Shown one piece after another: positions 1 to 13,000 of a stretch of DNA of 64,000 bases; position 1 is the stretch's first letter; every line of letters begins with the position of its first letter. The position numbers and the translations under genes are program-made. The notes beneath the pieces are model-generated. The model searched no databases and was not told the origin of the DNA. It saw only the letters and a list, made by a program, of their open reading frames with translations. Source of the DNA: Mimachlamys varia (Eukaryota > Mollusca > Bivalvia > Pectinida > Pectinidae); contig OX392527.1 in the NCBI GenBank assembly GCA_947623455.1, positions 31,426,201 to 31,490,200 of the forward strand. The letters run 5' to 3'.

Positions 1-881
1 CTACAAAAGCAGTTCACAAGGGCTTTTCAAATTAATTGTTTTTTGTCCATTGTCATATATTTTTGGATGCTTGTTTGAGCTGTTGAGGATGAATTCCCAG
101 CTGGAAGCCAGTTTATTTTGATTTTTAATGTTAAGTGTAATGTAGACAATCGTCACAGACAAAACATTGTGTCAGTTTATTTGACTTTGAATGTTAAGTG
201 TAAAGAAAATATTAGGAACTACTCATATACAGTTGCAGAGGAAATTCCTGCAGACAAAACTGTTTAACATAGTGATAGTTACTTATAAGTCCTGGTTGTG
301 ACTGCTTCAAATTCTGGTGAATTGAAAACAGAAATGTCCACAACATCACCTTGGATTTGATATTGATATCACATGTAAAGTTTATATATATATATATAAT
401 TGCTGCCGATCGTCTTTTTCTGTAGTGATGTATGATTCTATATCTGCACACTGGCCAATCTTCTCTGCAATAAATCAAAACAAAGAAGCTTAATTCGATC
501 AGGTCATTTCAGTTAAGAACATTTCAAAAACATCAAAATGTGTGGAAATTTATCATAAAAATCATGAAAAATTACCCTTTCACAAACAATTATGTCTTTC
601 AAAATATTACAGTACTGTATTTCAATTTTGAAAACTTAAAAAGAATTAACATTTTCCTCATTAATACTGGGATAAGCACTCATGTGCAAATGCAGGAGAT
701 ATTCTAGTATATAACAGTATTACAATTTATCTTTAACATCTATGTAAAGTATAGTTGACACTGCATTGCTTTTATTGGAGTTTGATATGAAAAGTCAAAA
801 TGATTAATTCAGTTTTGTCCTTTTATTTGTTTGATAACAACAGTAGATGATTATTATTATGTAAAAATAATTCATTTCAAC
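1..881. other. Intronic sequence upstream of the first visible TEPSIN exon
   Basis: AT-rich sequence with no convincing exon. The N-terminal part of the tepsin ENTH domain should be encoded upstream of the exon at 1119, but I could not find it here, so those exons probably lie left of the window. A short minus-strand open frame at 212-478 has no recognisable features. Confidence 0.5.
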
Positions 882-883
882 TA

Positions 884-1069
884 CAGTGGATCCTCAATAA
901 TCCGAACATCTTTGTTCCCAGCACAGACTGTCCGGATTATTATTTTTCAGGACTGCCAAATTTTGAACTGGTTAATACAAATAACGTTACGGAAATCCAT
1001 TCCTGTGCATTTCTGTCTGGATTATGAGTTTTTCGGACTATCGCCATCCGGATTATTGCGGGTCCACTG
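884..1069. mobile_element. pogo/Tigger-like MITE, 186 bp
   Basis: The left end reads CAGTGGATCC and the right end GGTCCACTG. The terminal inverted repeats run about 28 bp and share an AATAATCCG core. The element is flanked by TA on both sides (882-883 and 1070-1071), the target duplication of the Tc1/mariner/pogo superfamily. There is no transposase frame. It ends only about 50 bp before the splice acceptor of the exon at 1119. Confidence 0.75.
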
Positions 1070-1118
1070 TAATGCATCATTATTTTCTTATTGTAAACAC
1101 TTTGTATATATGTTACAG

Positions 1119-4100
1119 GTGATCAAAGTGATGAAATATTTGTTAGAAAATGGTCACAGGAATTTTCGATTTGGTTTATTGAAGAATTCTCATGGTATAA
1201 CAACAGCGACAAGTAAGTGTAAATATTTATGTTGCATTTTATAACTGGAAGCAATATTCTGTTACTTCGACATCAATATTTCTGAATTAAGGGGATTGTG
1301 TTTTCGATTGTAACCCTATGTACAAAAAATCCTTTCCAACTATTCCCGTCCACCTTTTACCACATCTCACACCAATAAATCAAAATTTTGTCTGGTCAAT
1401 GATTTAGTAATGATTCAGTGATTTTGTTCGCCCATTTTTACAGCTGATATAAGGCTGTTTCCCCCAGTCAAACTTTGCACTATTTTCCCAAAATGAAGCA
1501 AAATTTAAGAATATTTTCCCAATTTATCTTAAAATCCTACTTTATTTTTCCCAATTCAATAAGGCACAGGCTGTTTTAAAATCTGGTAGCAAAAACACTG
1601 TTATTTGATTATGCAGTTTTATGTTATAAATTAAAGGCTCCATGTTAAAGATCTAGACCTAATTCTGAAGGTTAAAGATAGCAATTTCATATATTAGTAT
1701 TAACTTTTAAGTACACTTAGTCTAATAATACTAGTACACAGACACAAATTTTAACTCTCATGTCATGAATTGCTTAATACCATTAAAAGATTTGAAAATG
1801 TCTGTGTACAATATATGTTACAATAGCTCAAATGTAAACAGCACTGTATTCGAAAGAGTAAAGAATAAAAGATACTCACCACAACAAGAATTAAGACTGT
1901 CAAATCTTCAAGGTTTGACGATATTTACATATGTGTATGTGCAAGTGAGCAGAATAACACTATTTTAATGAATGGTAGTAATTAATTAAGCCCTTGATGT
2001 GAGAATTGCAGTGAAATTATGATACTATTTCTTAACTGAAAAATTACCTACATTTCAGAATTCAGCGGTCCTCCTGACCCATTACATGGCAATGTACCCT
2101 TTCTCATGGTCCGCAAAGCTGCACAGGTAAATCATTTCCTCATTTTGTAACTCATTTCTCTTACTTGGGGGGATGACATTAAATGTTTGTATCCCTATTG
2201 AATCGCTATGAAGGCAATGCTTGATAAATCAAGTACAGTGCATTCCTTTTTATATCATGTTGCATTTGTCAGACAAAAACATGATATTAACAGGAATATG
2301 ACATTAAGAGAAATATGTTTTTCTTCTTAATCTACTGCATTTCCAATCTCCTTAACTAGAACTAAGCTAGTCAATGTATATATGAAGATGTTTCAATCTG
2401 TAGAAAACATTACTTTATCAAGAAAAACTTTTTTTTTGTTATTTCCTATAGCATACACAAGTTGTATCTGAAATTAAAGGAAATGACATCTTTTTCTAGA
2501 CATTTTATGTGATTGGTTAAAAAAACTTGATATTAATTAAGAGGAATTCACCTCAAAATACATGATATTAACCAAATAAAATTACATAGATTATATCGAG
2601 GGAAAAATGGTGCTTGGGAAAAACATGATATAAAGAGGAATGTGATATTAACAGGGGTGATATTAAGTGGAACTATTTCTGTATTGTAAGAGGTGTATAA
2701 TCATGGATACTAAGTGATCCTAAGGTTGACAGTATTGTCTGTTTTTTTGTATTGTAAGACAATAAATTGTATAACTATGGATACTAAGTGTTCTTAATTA
2801 TAAGGTAGATGATCCGTAATATTTTGTTACAGGAGTTATCAGAGTTGCTGTTCGACACAGAGATGTTTGAGGCTAACAGCCAGGATGGTAGGCCCAACAG
2901 ACAGGCAAATACAGGTGTGCATTTTATTGTAAAATTTCTTGCATTTAAAAATAAAATGTACTGTTGTAGAGAAGCTATTATTTCAAATATACCTTATGTC
3001 TTCTTCAGTACATTTCCCTTTCAACATTTTTCAAAAAATAATTTTTGAATTGAATTCAGTGTGTACAATGTATTTAGTTTTGATTTCAGATATTTTGTTT
3101 AATATGAATGAAAACTATTGAATGTTCAAATCTTTGTTTTTTGAAAGTTGCACAATTGAATTTTGTACTGAAGGTGAATTTTTTTATCTTGTGTTCTACA
3201 AAATATTATATGTTCAGCCATTCAGACATTAGATTCCATACATGTAGGTAACGGTTTGAGACGGCTACTATTTCATATATCATGCTTAAATTCACATAAT
3301 TTTTTCTATATATGAGGAGCTACATGTATGGTCAGTGAATTTGTTTATTCCAACAGATAGTCTCGGTTCATCTGGAAAGCAGTCTGGGAAGTATGAAGGT
3401 TTTGGAAACTCGCCTGCTGCCCAAAACAGTAAGGAATAATAATACTGTGACTCAATGAACTCTCATGCATATGATATAACCGGTAAAGAATTTTGGTAAC
3501 AGTGTTGTGGAATATTTAGTAAAGATTGTTTGAATGACAGCATGATTGACAGTGTAATTTGATGACATGATGTGATCGACAATATAATATATATAAATAA
3601 TGACATCTGCAATGGACAGTGGTATATACAATAAACCTTTAAATCAGTATTTTGGGACAGTGTCTGATAGAAAATTAATTAAACATAGGACACTTTGTAA
3701 GAACATTTATATAGATATTTGGTGACTTGTATGTTAACACATTTTATGTAAGCATTTATGGAGTTATTTGGTGACACCAGTGTATAAAAGGTTTAATACA
3801 CATTTATATAGACATTAAATTTGGTGATCATTTATATGATAGCCATTTTATATAAACACTTTTAAAGACATTTTTGACATTGTATAGAAGGTTTTATTTA
3901 AACATTCGTAGAGACTTTCAGTGATGTGTATAGGACATTTTATATAAACATTTACAAATACATTTGCTGACCATGTAAAAGAGTTTTTTATGGACATTTA
4001 TAGAGCTATTTAATATGATGATGTGTAAGAAAGGTTTTATATAAACATGTATGAGAGACATTTTGATGGTATGTATAATAAAAATTTCATATAAACATTT

Positions 4101-7100
4101 ATAAATACATTTGGTGACAGTGTACAAGAGTTTTTTTCATGAAATTTATGGAGACATTTGGTATTGTGTATAAAAAGTTTTATAAGAGACATTTGATAAT
4201 GTGTATGATAGACATTATTATTATTTAATAAACTTTTGAAGAGACATATGGTGATGTGTATTGGGCATTTTATATTAACATTTATAAATGCATTTGCTGA
4301 CCATGAAAAAGAGTTTTTTATAGACATTTATAGAGCTATTTAATATGATGATGTGTAAGATAGATTTTATATAAACATTTATGAGAGACATTTTGACAAT
4401 ATGTATAAATCTATAATAAACATTCTATATAAACATTTATGAATATATGTATTTGGTGACAGTGTACAAGATTCTTTTCATAAAATTTATAGAGACATTA
4501 TTTTTGATAATGTGTATAAAAAGTTTTATACATTACTTGTAAGAGACATTTGATGAAGTGTATGATAGACATTTTATATAAACGTTTGTAGAGACATTTG
4601 GTGATAGTGTGATTGACAATATGTACAAAATGGCGGAGAAGATGAATGAACAGCCAGCTGACCACCAGAGGGAGCTGTTGAAGTCCGTGCAGAATGTTGG
4701 AGGGTACAAACCACCTACAAACTATGTTGCGGAAGACCAGCCCCTTGTTGTACCATTTACAAAGCCAGCATTGAATTCTCTACCAGGTACAATACAATAA
4801 TGAAGAGGAATATTTTGTTAACGGAGGTGTGAATAAACATCCAGAAATAGTATCTTCCAGATCTATAGTGGTACATTTATTTCATGTTATACAATACTGT
4901 TACTTGGCTAAATTAAACACCTATATTCTAGACAGCTACCAAGCGGTTCTAAAATGTGCACCATGATTTGTATACTCTTCACATTGCTATACAATTGTAG
5001 TGGAACCCAGAAGGAGACATGTTCCTGGGAAAGCAGGAGGTGGATGGGACGACAGTGATGAGGATGACGACAATCACCCCTCCCACAGCAAGTCCTCCAG
5101 CAAGAGGAGCACAGGGAGTAACAACTTACTAGATAGGTAATCAGGAAATGTTTGCAGGATTATTTATCATAGTGTAACTTTTCACTGAAGCACAGGATGC
5201 CAGGCCTGATAGATATGATAGGATGTCAATAATCAGGTCTGATTAAGCAGGGTGTCAGTAACTGTCAGAATAATCTGGTCTGGTTAGACAGGGTGTCAGT
5301 AACCGTCAGAATAATCAGGTCTGATTAGACAGGGTGTCAGTAACTGTCAGAACAATCTAGTCTGGTTAGACAGGGTCTCAGTTCCTGTCAGAATAATCAG
5401 GTCTGATTAGACAGGGTGTCAGTAACTGTCAGAATAGTCAGGTCTGATTAAACAGGGCGTCAGTAACTGTCAGAATATCTGGTCTGATTAAACAGGGTGT
5501 CACTAACTGTCAGAATAATCAGGTCTGATTAGACAGGGTGTCAGTAACTGTCAGAACAATCTGGTCTGGTTAGACAGGGTCTCAGTAACTGTCTGAATAA
5601 TCAGGTCTGATTAGACAGGGTGTCAGTAACTGTCAGAATAGTCAGGTCTGATTAAACAGGGCGTCAGTAACTGTCAGAATATCTGGTCTGATTAAACAGG
5701 GTGTCACTAACTGTCAGAATAATCTGGTCTGATTAAACAGGGTGTCAGTAACTGTCAGAATAATCTGGTCTGGTTAGACAGGGTGTCACTAACTGTCAGA
5801 ATAATCAGGTCTGATTAAACAGGGTGTCACTAACTGTCAGAATAATCAGGTCTGATTAAACAGGGTGTCAGTACCTGTCAGAATAATCTGGTCTGATTAA
5901 ACAGGGCGTCAGTAACTGTCAGAATACTCTGGTCAGATTAGACGGTGTCATATTACTCTGGTCAGATTAGACAGGTTGTCAGAATACTCCAGTCTGATAA
6001 AACAGGATGTCAATACTCCGGTCAAATTGATATGAGGCTCAGTTCATCAGATTAGACAGTGTCAGAATATTCTGGTCAAATTGGACAGTGTCAGAATATT
6101 CTGGTCAAATTGGACAGTGTCGGAATATTCTGGTCAAATTGGACAGTGTCAGAATATTCTGGTCAAATTGGACAGTGTCGGAATATTCTGGTCAAATTGG
6201 AAAGTGCCAGAATATTCTGGTCAAATTGGACAGTGTCAGAATATTCTGGTCAAATTGGAAAGTGTCAGAATATTCTGGTCAAATTGGACAGTGTCAGAAT
6301 ATTCTGGTCAAATTGGACAGTGTCAGAATATTCTGGTCAAATTGGACAGTGTCGGAATATTCTGGTCAAATTGGACAGTGTCAGAATATTCTGGTCAAAT
6401 TGGACAGTGTCAGAATATTCTGGTCAAATTGGACAGTGCCGGAATATTTTGGTCAAATTGGACAGTGTCGGAATATTCTGGTCAAATTGGACAGTGTCAG
6501 AATATTCTGGTCAAATTGGAAAGTGTTGGAATACCAGTACTCTAGTCAGATATTAGACAGGATGTCAGAATACACAAAGGTTGGATTATACATATTTATC
6601 TTGTGTACATGGAAGTTTGAAATTATGAAGTTTTGAACTCTAGTATAAGCTTGTATACTTCAGTAGTATGTAGCTGTAAAGATGTTTAATGTGCAGGCCT
6701 TATACAGACAATAAGATTAATATGGATTTTTTTTATTGACTTGTGTTCGATGTTGTCTTTTCGGTATAGGATGGAGGGAGTGACTCTGGAAGACTGGAGT
6801 GGAGAAGAAAATCTAGTGTCCAGTACAGTGGACAATGGTCAAACATTCCTTATGAAAAGGACAGAGATAAAGAGTTTTATTCAGAGGTGTCATCAACTGG
6901 GTTGCTATAAAATTCTTGAGCTTCTGAATCAACGGCTAAAATCAGGAGTCGATAACCACACCATGGTGAGGGCTGTTCAAGAATTTTTAAACAATATGGA
7001 AGCAGAAAGCATTTACTTAGAAAAGACCCCACCAATCAAGTCTGTAAACTTCAAGTTATATGCAAGTGACATAACATTATAAATGTTTATGAAGTGTTTC

Positions 7101-8135
7101 AAGAATGAGAATAGTTAATAATCTGGTTAATAATCTGGTACAGGTTTCTGTCATCTGGAAATTATGATTTTAGTAAATAAAGTGTGTTTTGTGAACATAG
7201 CTATTGCATGACCAGGCATGATTTGTGTAAAATGGTTCCAGTTGTACATTTTGTAAAATAATGTAATTTTATGGAAGTACAGCAACATGTGATACAAAAG
7301 CCCCCGCTAAAGACAAGTATGGAGCATTGTGTACTCATAACTTTTCGAAACTCGTTACCCAAATAGATGTTGGTTGACAAATAATTCAGTTCAATATATT
7401 TTACCAAAATTGTGATGGAAGGAAGGAACATGGAAATGACGGTCAAGAGCAATGCTATAGGGCCAAGCCATTTCATGCTGAGGCAAAGAAAGATAGGGGT
7501 TCCTATAAGTCCTTCTGGTATATTGATTCTATTTGACATATTCTGGTTTTGTCTCACCACTTACAGAGATCACTTCTGCTGGTGGAGAACCTGCTGACAA
7601 CAGATTTGATAAGCATTGACCGAATAATTCAGACATGTAAGGAAAACCTGATCTGGTTGGTGGAAAACTGTACTGGACCAATAGCATCTAAGGCAAATAA
7701 GGTACGTCTTACAATTGGTACAGCATAGCTATCCATTTAATTTACAATTGGTACATCATAGAAATCCATTTAATTAAGAATATTCGACAGTGGAAGGGAG
7801 ATAATTTGTTTACCACTTTAGTTTTATTTACACTTCAATTTGTCCCCCCTTTGTTTTTGCAGATCATCAAAATTTTGGAAAAGTTATCAAACAGTAGTTT
7901 ACATCAAGGAGGATTGCCCAACACTTCAACTGATACCCAGTATTCAGGATTTTCTCGTCTAGACCAGGGCCAACATGAACGTATGTTAGAGACAAGGTTA
8001 AATACGGACAAGGTAGAGGTCAACGCAACCACAGGGAGAGACATCGAGTTATTACTACAGCCAGACCCAAGTACTAATCTGTACAGGCCACACACAGAGG
8101 ATCACCTGGTACAGACCAGCACTGACGTCACCTAA
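1119..8135 (+). CDS. TEPSIN: Tepsin (AP-4 complex accessory subunit), 3' part of the gene, nine exons
   Basis: Tepsin binds the AP-4 adaptor complex on trans-Golgi vesicles. Exons read by eye: 1119-1212, 2059-2126, 2833-2914, 3357-3428, 4592-4786, 5001-5136, 6770-6965, 7567-7701, 7863-8135. All have GT-AG borders and phases that join without a frameshift, giving 416 codons before TAA; the 5' end is missing. The first exons encode the end of the ENTH domain, including the family signature SGPPDPLHGN and then LSELLFDTE. Next come a YEGFGNSP segment, a helix (DNMYKMAEKM), an acidic linker after GQAGGGWD-like AGGGWDDSDEDDD, and from 6770 the second helical (VHS/ENTH-like) domain ending in GPIASKANKIIKILEKLS. 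The C-terminal tail is short. The human AP-4-binding motifs, LFxGM-type and the terminal FAFLN type, are not visible. Introns hold minisatellites and two TIR elements. Identity rests on remembered similarity to human tepsin. Confidence 0.85.
2236..2681. mobile_element. Tc1/mariner-like non-autonomous TIR element, copy 1
   Basis: It starts TA-CAGTGCATTCC and ends near CTG-TA, with a degenerate 3' terminus. Inside it repeats ATGATATTAA-type motifs. It matches the outer parts of 28134-30304 closely: both share the segment around CATTTGTCAGACAAAAACAT and the segment around AAGTTGTATCTGAAATTAA. Between these shared blocks this copy has only about 100 bp. No coding capacity. It lies in a TEPSIN intron. 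Confidence 0.65.
3700..4590. repeat. Degenerate AT-rich tandem repeat in a TEPSIN intron
   Basis: Imperfect repeats of phrases such as TTTATATAAACATTTAT, GAGACATTTGGTGA and GTGTATGATAGACATT. A longer block (about 3950-4190) recurs at about 4270-4500, giving a higher-order duplication. The repeat runs up to the acceptor of the exon at 4592 and the exon start itself (AGACATTTGGTGATAG) resembles the repeat. This suggests that repeat sequence has contributed the first codons of that exon. Confidence 0.55.
5165..6053. repeat. 41-bp minisatellite in a TEPSIN intron
   Basis: About 18 tandem units of 41 bp, each with GGTCTGATTAGACAG, then GGTGTCAGTAAC, then TGTCAGAATAATC. Units vary at a few positions (C/T in TCTGG versus TCAGG, GCGTC versus GTGTC). 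From about 5930 the units become shorter and irregular and grade into the 29-bp array that follows. Confidence 0.9.
6054..6536. repeat. 29-bp minisatellite in a TEPSIN intron
   Basis: About 16 near-identical 29-bp units made of GGTCAAATTGGACAG plus TGTCAGAATATTCT. Because 29 is not a multiple of three and the unit has no stop in any plus-strand frame, three overlapping frames stay open here and spell the same repeated peptide in shifted register. These are not genes. The unit equals the neighbouring 41-bp unit minus an internal 12-nt block. Confidence 0.92.
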
Positions 8136-10010
8136 ACCTCAGTGTGGTTAAAGTTAGGGATAGCGAGATCAGATATTATTATAGCGATCTGTCTTATCAT
8201 GCTAGCTGTACTTACAGTATCCTGCTTGCTGGCTTCCATTTAAATCAAGTCTTCATGTGATTGTTAAACAATACTTGTGTCCATGTGCAATAGTTTGTTT
8301 TTTTTATATTTCATTTCATAAGTTTATTGCTGGTTATTGATTAAAATCAAAAACTGAAAAAAATGTGTTTTCATTTTGTTCAAATGCATGCAGTCTACTT
8401 GGCAACAACCAGAAAATATTTTTTTTTTTTTTTGTATTAATAAGAAACATGGAATTTCCCCATCAAAGTATTGTCGGAAAATGTCATCTATATGTGATGC
8501 AACTGATTTGCTGTCAGTTTTGAATTCTTTCATATAACTGTTGATAAAAAGAATTGAGAAAATGCTTTATTAGTAATAAAATGAAGAAAAAACAACAAAA
8601 GAATCATTTATTTATAATGAACTAATTTAATTGTAAAGATGAAGTTATTCATTAATATGAAGATGATACCTGTATAATTTCTGAGAGCCTCTACTGGTAA
8701 TCAATAACAGTAGTATGGCATTATATGGTAGCATTTGACTGTTGTGAGTTCTCCATGGTGAATTTGCAAATATTTTACATCATATAATCAAATTTATTGG
8801 ACATGAACATATTCTAAAAAAGCAACACCCACACAAATAAAAATCATACATGGATTAAAGATAATTTTAAAATGCTTCAGGAACTTGTAGATCACACAAG
8901 ATACATTTCGATCTGCTGAATAAGTAAAATGATAAAGTAATAAAAGTAAATAGATATATAAAGTTACCAGATATATAAAGTTGACAGATATACAATAGTA
9001 TATAATAAGCACACTTCCTCCTGGTAAAGGAGACAAGTCACAATTGCACTTTCAATAACCAATTTTCAAGAATTTTATCCTTTTATATGCATGCAAGACA
9101 TGTACTTGATTTAGAGGTCAACTCCAAATAGATCTACACCAAAGTTAGTGACAAATCTACAGATTGACTTATATTAGTTATCATTATATTTTGAAAGTCA
9201 ATATATTTTTCCATTAGTTAATTTAAAATGTATGAGGCAGTAAATGATTATCTCCCTTGAAGCTGTAAACGTTCACCACAATAGTTCTACACTATACACC
9301 ATATCGGCTATCTCAAGCCTATGAAATATGGAATCACCCACATCCCCCCCCCAATGGAAAATAAAATCGTAGTTCTCTAGGATGATATCAATTATGCATT
9401 AATTATGCTATTATTGTGATAATCTATGTTCAGAATGGGCTTCTCCAAAAAAAAATGAATCTGAACACCGTGGACAATGGCTGCAGACCATATCATTATT
9501 AACTTATTAAATAAACTTTAGCAGGAAGCAATTTTTGTTGCCTGCCAACTTCAGAAAACGTTAAATGACCAAATTGTCCCATTAACCAAAAAGGAAAACC
9601 CGTTTCAAAGATCTGCAAAGAACAATATCACAAAATTACATAGTTTTGGCCCTGCCACTATTTCTACAATTTTGATGTTTATACAAAATTTATTTTTGAA
9701 ATTCTGTCGAGGTGCTCAAAGACGTTGCTTGCAGAAACTGTTGATGAATAGACAATGAAGGATGTCGAGTATAGCATTATGTTAACTTTGGTCCTTTAAA
9801 GCTGGTGAGCTATGGAAAAAATATAAGTTTAATTTCTAGATTAGAATAAAGTATACAATTGTCATATCAAATATGGCACAATTTGGTCTTAATTTGTCTA
9901 GATTGGATGTCTTTCTCCCATACAGACTTTCATTATATTTAGTTGAATCAATTCTCAATTACAAACACCTCAACCTTCTGAAGAACAAGTGACTTCTGAC
10001 AGCAGGAATC
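8136..10010. other. Convergent intergenic region: 3' UTRs of TEPSIN and DCXR
   Basis: TEPSIN reads in from the left and DCXR (minus strand) from the right. A plus-strand AATAAA at 8575-8580 is a plausible TEPSIN polyadenylation signal. On the minus strand AATAAA occurs opposite 9689-9694 and again near 8791, candidates for DCXR. Poly-T and poly-C tracts are present (8421-8434, 9345-9353). No coding sequence is recognised. Confidence 0.5.
8575..8580 (+). terminator. Candidate polyadenylation signal of TEPSIN
   Basis: The hexamer AATAAA lies 440 bp after the TEPSIN stop codon. No other canonical hexamer was seen nearer the stop. Position and orientation fit, but no cleavage site can be confirmed from sequence alone. 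Confidence 0.4.
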
Positions 10011-13000
10011 CTAGCTACAAGACAGCCCTCCTTCAAGCAGCATGCAAGTGCCATTGACCATTGCACTCTTATCACTTAGCAGAAACAGCGTGGCATTCAC
10101 AACATCTTCTATTTCTGGAAATTTTAAATATATCACCAGTTAGTATGATCCTACAAAAACATGTGCATATATTGAATGTATTCTACATATGGCTATGAAA
10201 ATAAATCACAATTTATATGTTGTATTAGTAATTCATGTATGTGTATGATACTTGAGAGTCTGCCCTTAACTTGTAACAGATACTGTATAGTTACGCTTTA
10301 TCTGAGATTTGTATCATTTTCCATAAATTCATTAATTTCTTTATATAGCTGCATCATCAGGAATTCACTATAATGATTTAAATGGATATCCGAGTATTTT
10401 GAATTTATATTATGCATTTTTAGCTGATATTCCATGGTTCAAACAAACTTTTACAAACAAAATTCAAGGACTTTTCAAGGCCCATTTCACCTTTTTTATG
10501 CCTTTTTAGCAAAATATTAAGCTATTGTATACAGTGTTATGACTACAGACAACCTGAACAATAAATAATTTCTGATGTTTTAATGATAATGTTTAATAAC
10601 ATATATATTATCGCTGCCACAAGCCGCCGTAGGAATCTGGTCTGATGTTTTCTCAGCCGATAAATGCTAGTGCTAAAATGATATTTAGTATCTTGAGCTT
10701 GACGACATTCTCCGCCATCGGGATCGAAACGAATTATAACGTTGTGAAAGTTATATTTTTATTATTAGATCAGACGCATTAAACATTAAAAAACGTTGAT
10801 TTTGTAATATTCAAGTACTATTCAAGGCCCTTTAGCTGAATTCAAGGAGTTTCAAGGCCCAAAATCGTTTTCAAGGACTTTTAAAGCACACCCTCTAAAT
10901 TCAAGTACTTTTCAAGGCTGTGCTTCATGCATTCCTTGAAAGTTAATTTTCATTTTCTACTCCTAGAAGGAAAAACAGATTACCGGGTACATGAATGAGC
11001 TCACACTTCAATAGAAAAACGATGAAAAAAATACTGTGATACTTGTACTCTCATAATACGGTAAAATGTTACTATCATATTACAGTATACTTCATAGTAT
11101 CATTACCATTGGTAGTAAGAGCAAAGATTTTATAGAAGTCTGAATCTCAAAGACTACCAATGATAACTGATCTCATAATGATGATGTTATAAAGAAAATA
11201 TTAAAAAAGAAATAAGGCTTGATTTTTCGACTCAAGTTTTGCCGAAAGTTATGTATATTGGGCCTTTAATAAAGCAGGAGTTGAAAACATTCTGTAACAG
11301 GGTTGATAGGCATCCAGATACACAGGAAAGTATTATATTATATAGCTCACCTACAAACTTGTTCAGTGGAATCCTTGCTAGGAGAGGGCCAGACTTAGCT
11401 GGATCACTCCAATCCTTCTTACCCATGTCTGTCCACACCACAGTGGGGTTCACAGCGTTTACTCTTATCTACAAAAAGGAAAAATATTACACACTTGTTG
11501 GATTCTGGCTAACTTTGGGTTTGCAACACCATGTAATTTTTTCTCAAAGCTATATTGTTTATTAAAGTTTTTTATTTTCAGGTTTCAAATTGGATTTTAT
11601 TATCCCAGCAATTCAGAGGGATGCCAGAGTTGGGACTCTGGTCTCACCCCTCTTACATTTATAAACGAGGAAACTACATGAGGAAAAAGTTGACAGACAC
11701 ATGTGCCATGGTAAAAGGTCACTTGGTCTTTAGGCAGGTGAGTTAAAAAATACCTTAAATAAGTTACCTTGTGGGGACCAAGTTCCAGGCACATGCCTTT
11801 GGTGATCATATCTACAGCGGCCTTGGAGGCAGCGTAAGATGTGTGTTGTAGTAGAGGCATTGATGAGGCTATGCTGGACATGTTGACAATAGAACCTCCC
11901 TTTCCTCTCTCTATCATTCCCTTTGCACAAACCTGTAGATAAAAGTATCAACATGATTTCTGATATATATTTTGTACATGCATCAGTGTACAATGTCACT
12001 AGATTAATGCGTTCCTGTACGTCACTGGACTAGATTTCATGCAAATCAGGCTTAGGCTAGATTTCATGCAAATCAGGCTTAGGCTAGATTTCAAGTCAAT
12101 AAAGCCAAGTGTAAAGGTTCCAATTTTTTAATGAAAATATAGCTTGTAGTATTACCGTTGACATACACTATAAAATAAACTTCCAAGATTAATACAATAT
12201 CTGATACATGAACAAAATGCATCTTGAAAGCATTCACCATTGATCCTAGTTGTCCTTTCTCTCTAGATTTACAACAATTTACTTCTTCAAAATTGTACAT
12301 TTTTCAATCATATTTCAGTAACTGTATGTACCAAATTCTTTAAGTCCATCTTCAGACTGAATGTAATCCCTTGATGCACAAGTCAAAATTATACCAGACA
12401 TGTAAGACATCAATGCTGGCGCTGCATGAACCTAACTATAAGAACTGTGTAATGTTGAGTTAAGAAATTCACTCTTTGCAAAGGCCATAGGCAACAGTGC
12501 TTATAAAACTAATAGTTACAAGTTACATGTACATATATGTATAGCCCAGACACCAAGTCATGGAGTACAGTATAGAGCTATAGCCCAGACACCAAGTCAT
12601 AGAGTACAGTACAGAGCTAAAGCCCCGACATCAAGTCATAGAGTACAGTACAGATCTATAGCCCCGACACCAAGTCATACAGTGTACAGTCCAGAGCTAT
12701 AGCCCAAACACCAAGTCATGGAGTACAGTACAGAGCTATAGCCCCGACACCAAGTCATGGAGTACAGTACAGAGCTATAGCCAAGACACCAAGTCTTGTA
12801 TGGAGTACAGTACATCTATCTATAACCCAGACACCAAGTCATGAGTACAGTATAGAGCTTAGCCCAGACACCAAGTCATAGAGTACAGTACAGAGCTATA
12901 GCCGAAACACCAAGTCATGAGTACAGTACAGAGCTATAACCCAGACACCAAGTCATAGAGGACAGTATAGAGCTATAGCCCAGACACCAAGTCATGAGTA

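Noticed and set aside
6059..6636. Three overlapping plus-strand frames of 154-182 codons
   Set aside because: They are produced by the stop-free 29-bp minisatellite read in three frames and lie inside a TEPSIN intron.
6966..7082. Extension of the tepsin VHS-like domain frame to a stop at 7082
   Set aside because: This is intron read-through. A good donor follows ATG at 6965, and the next exon at 7567 continues the domain as the family requires.
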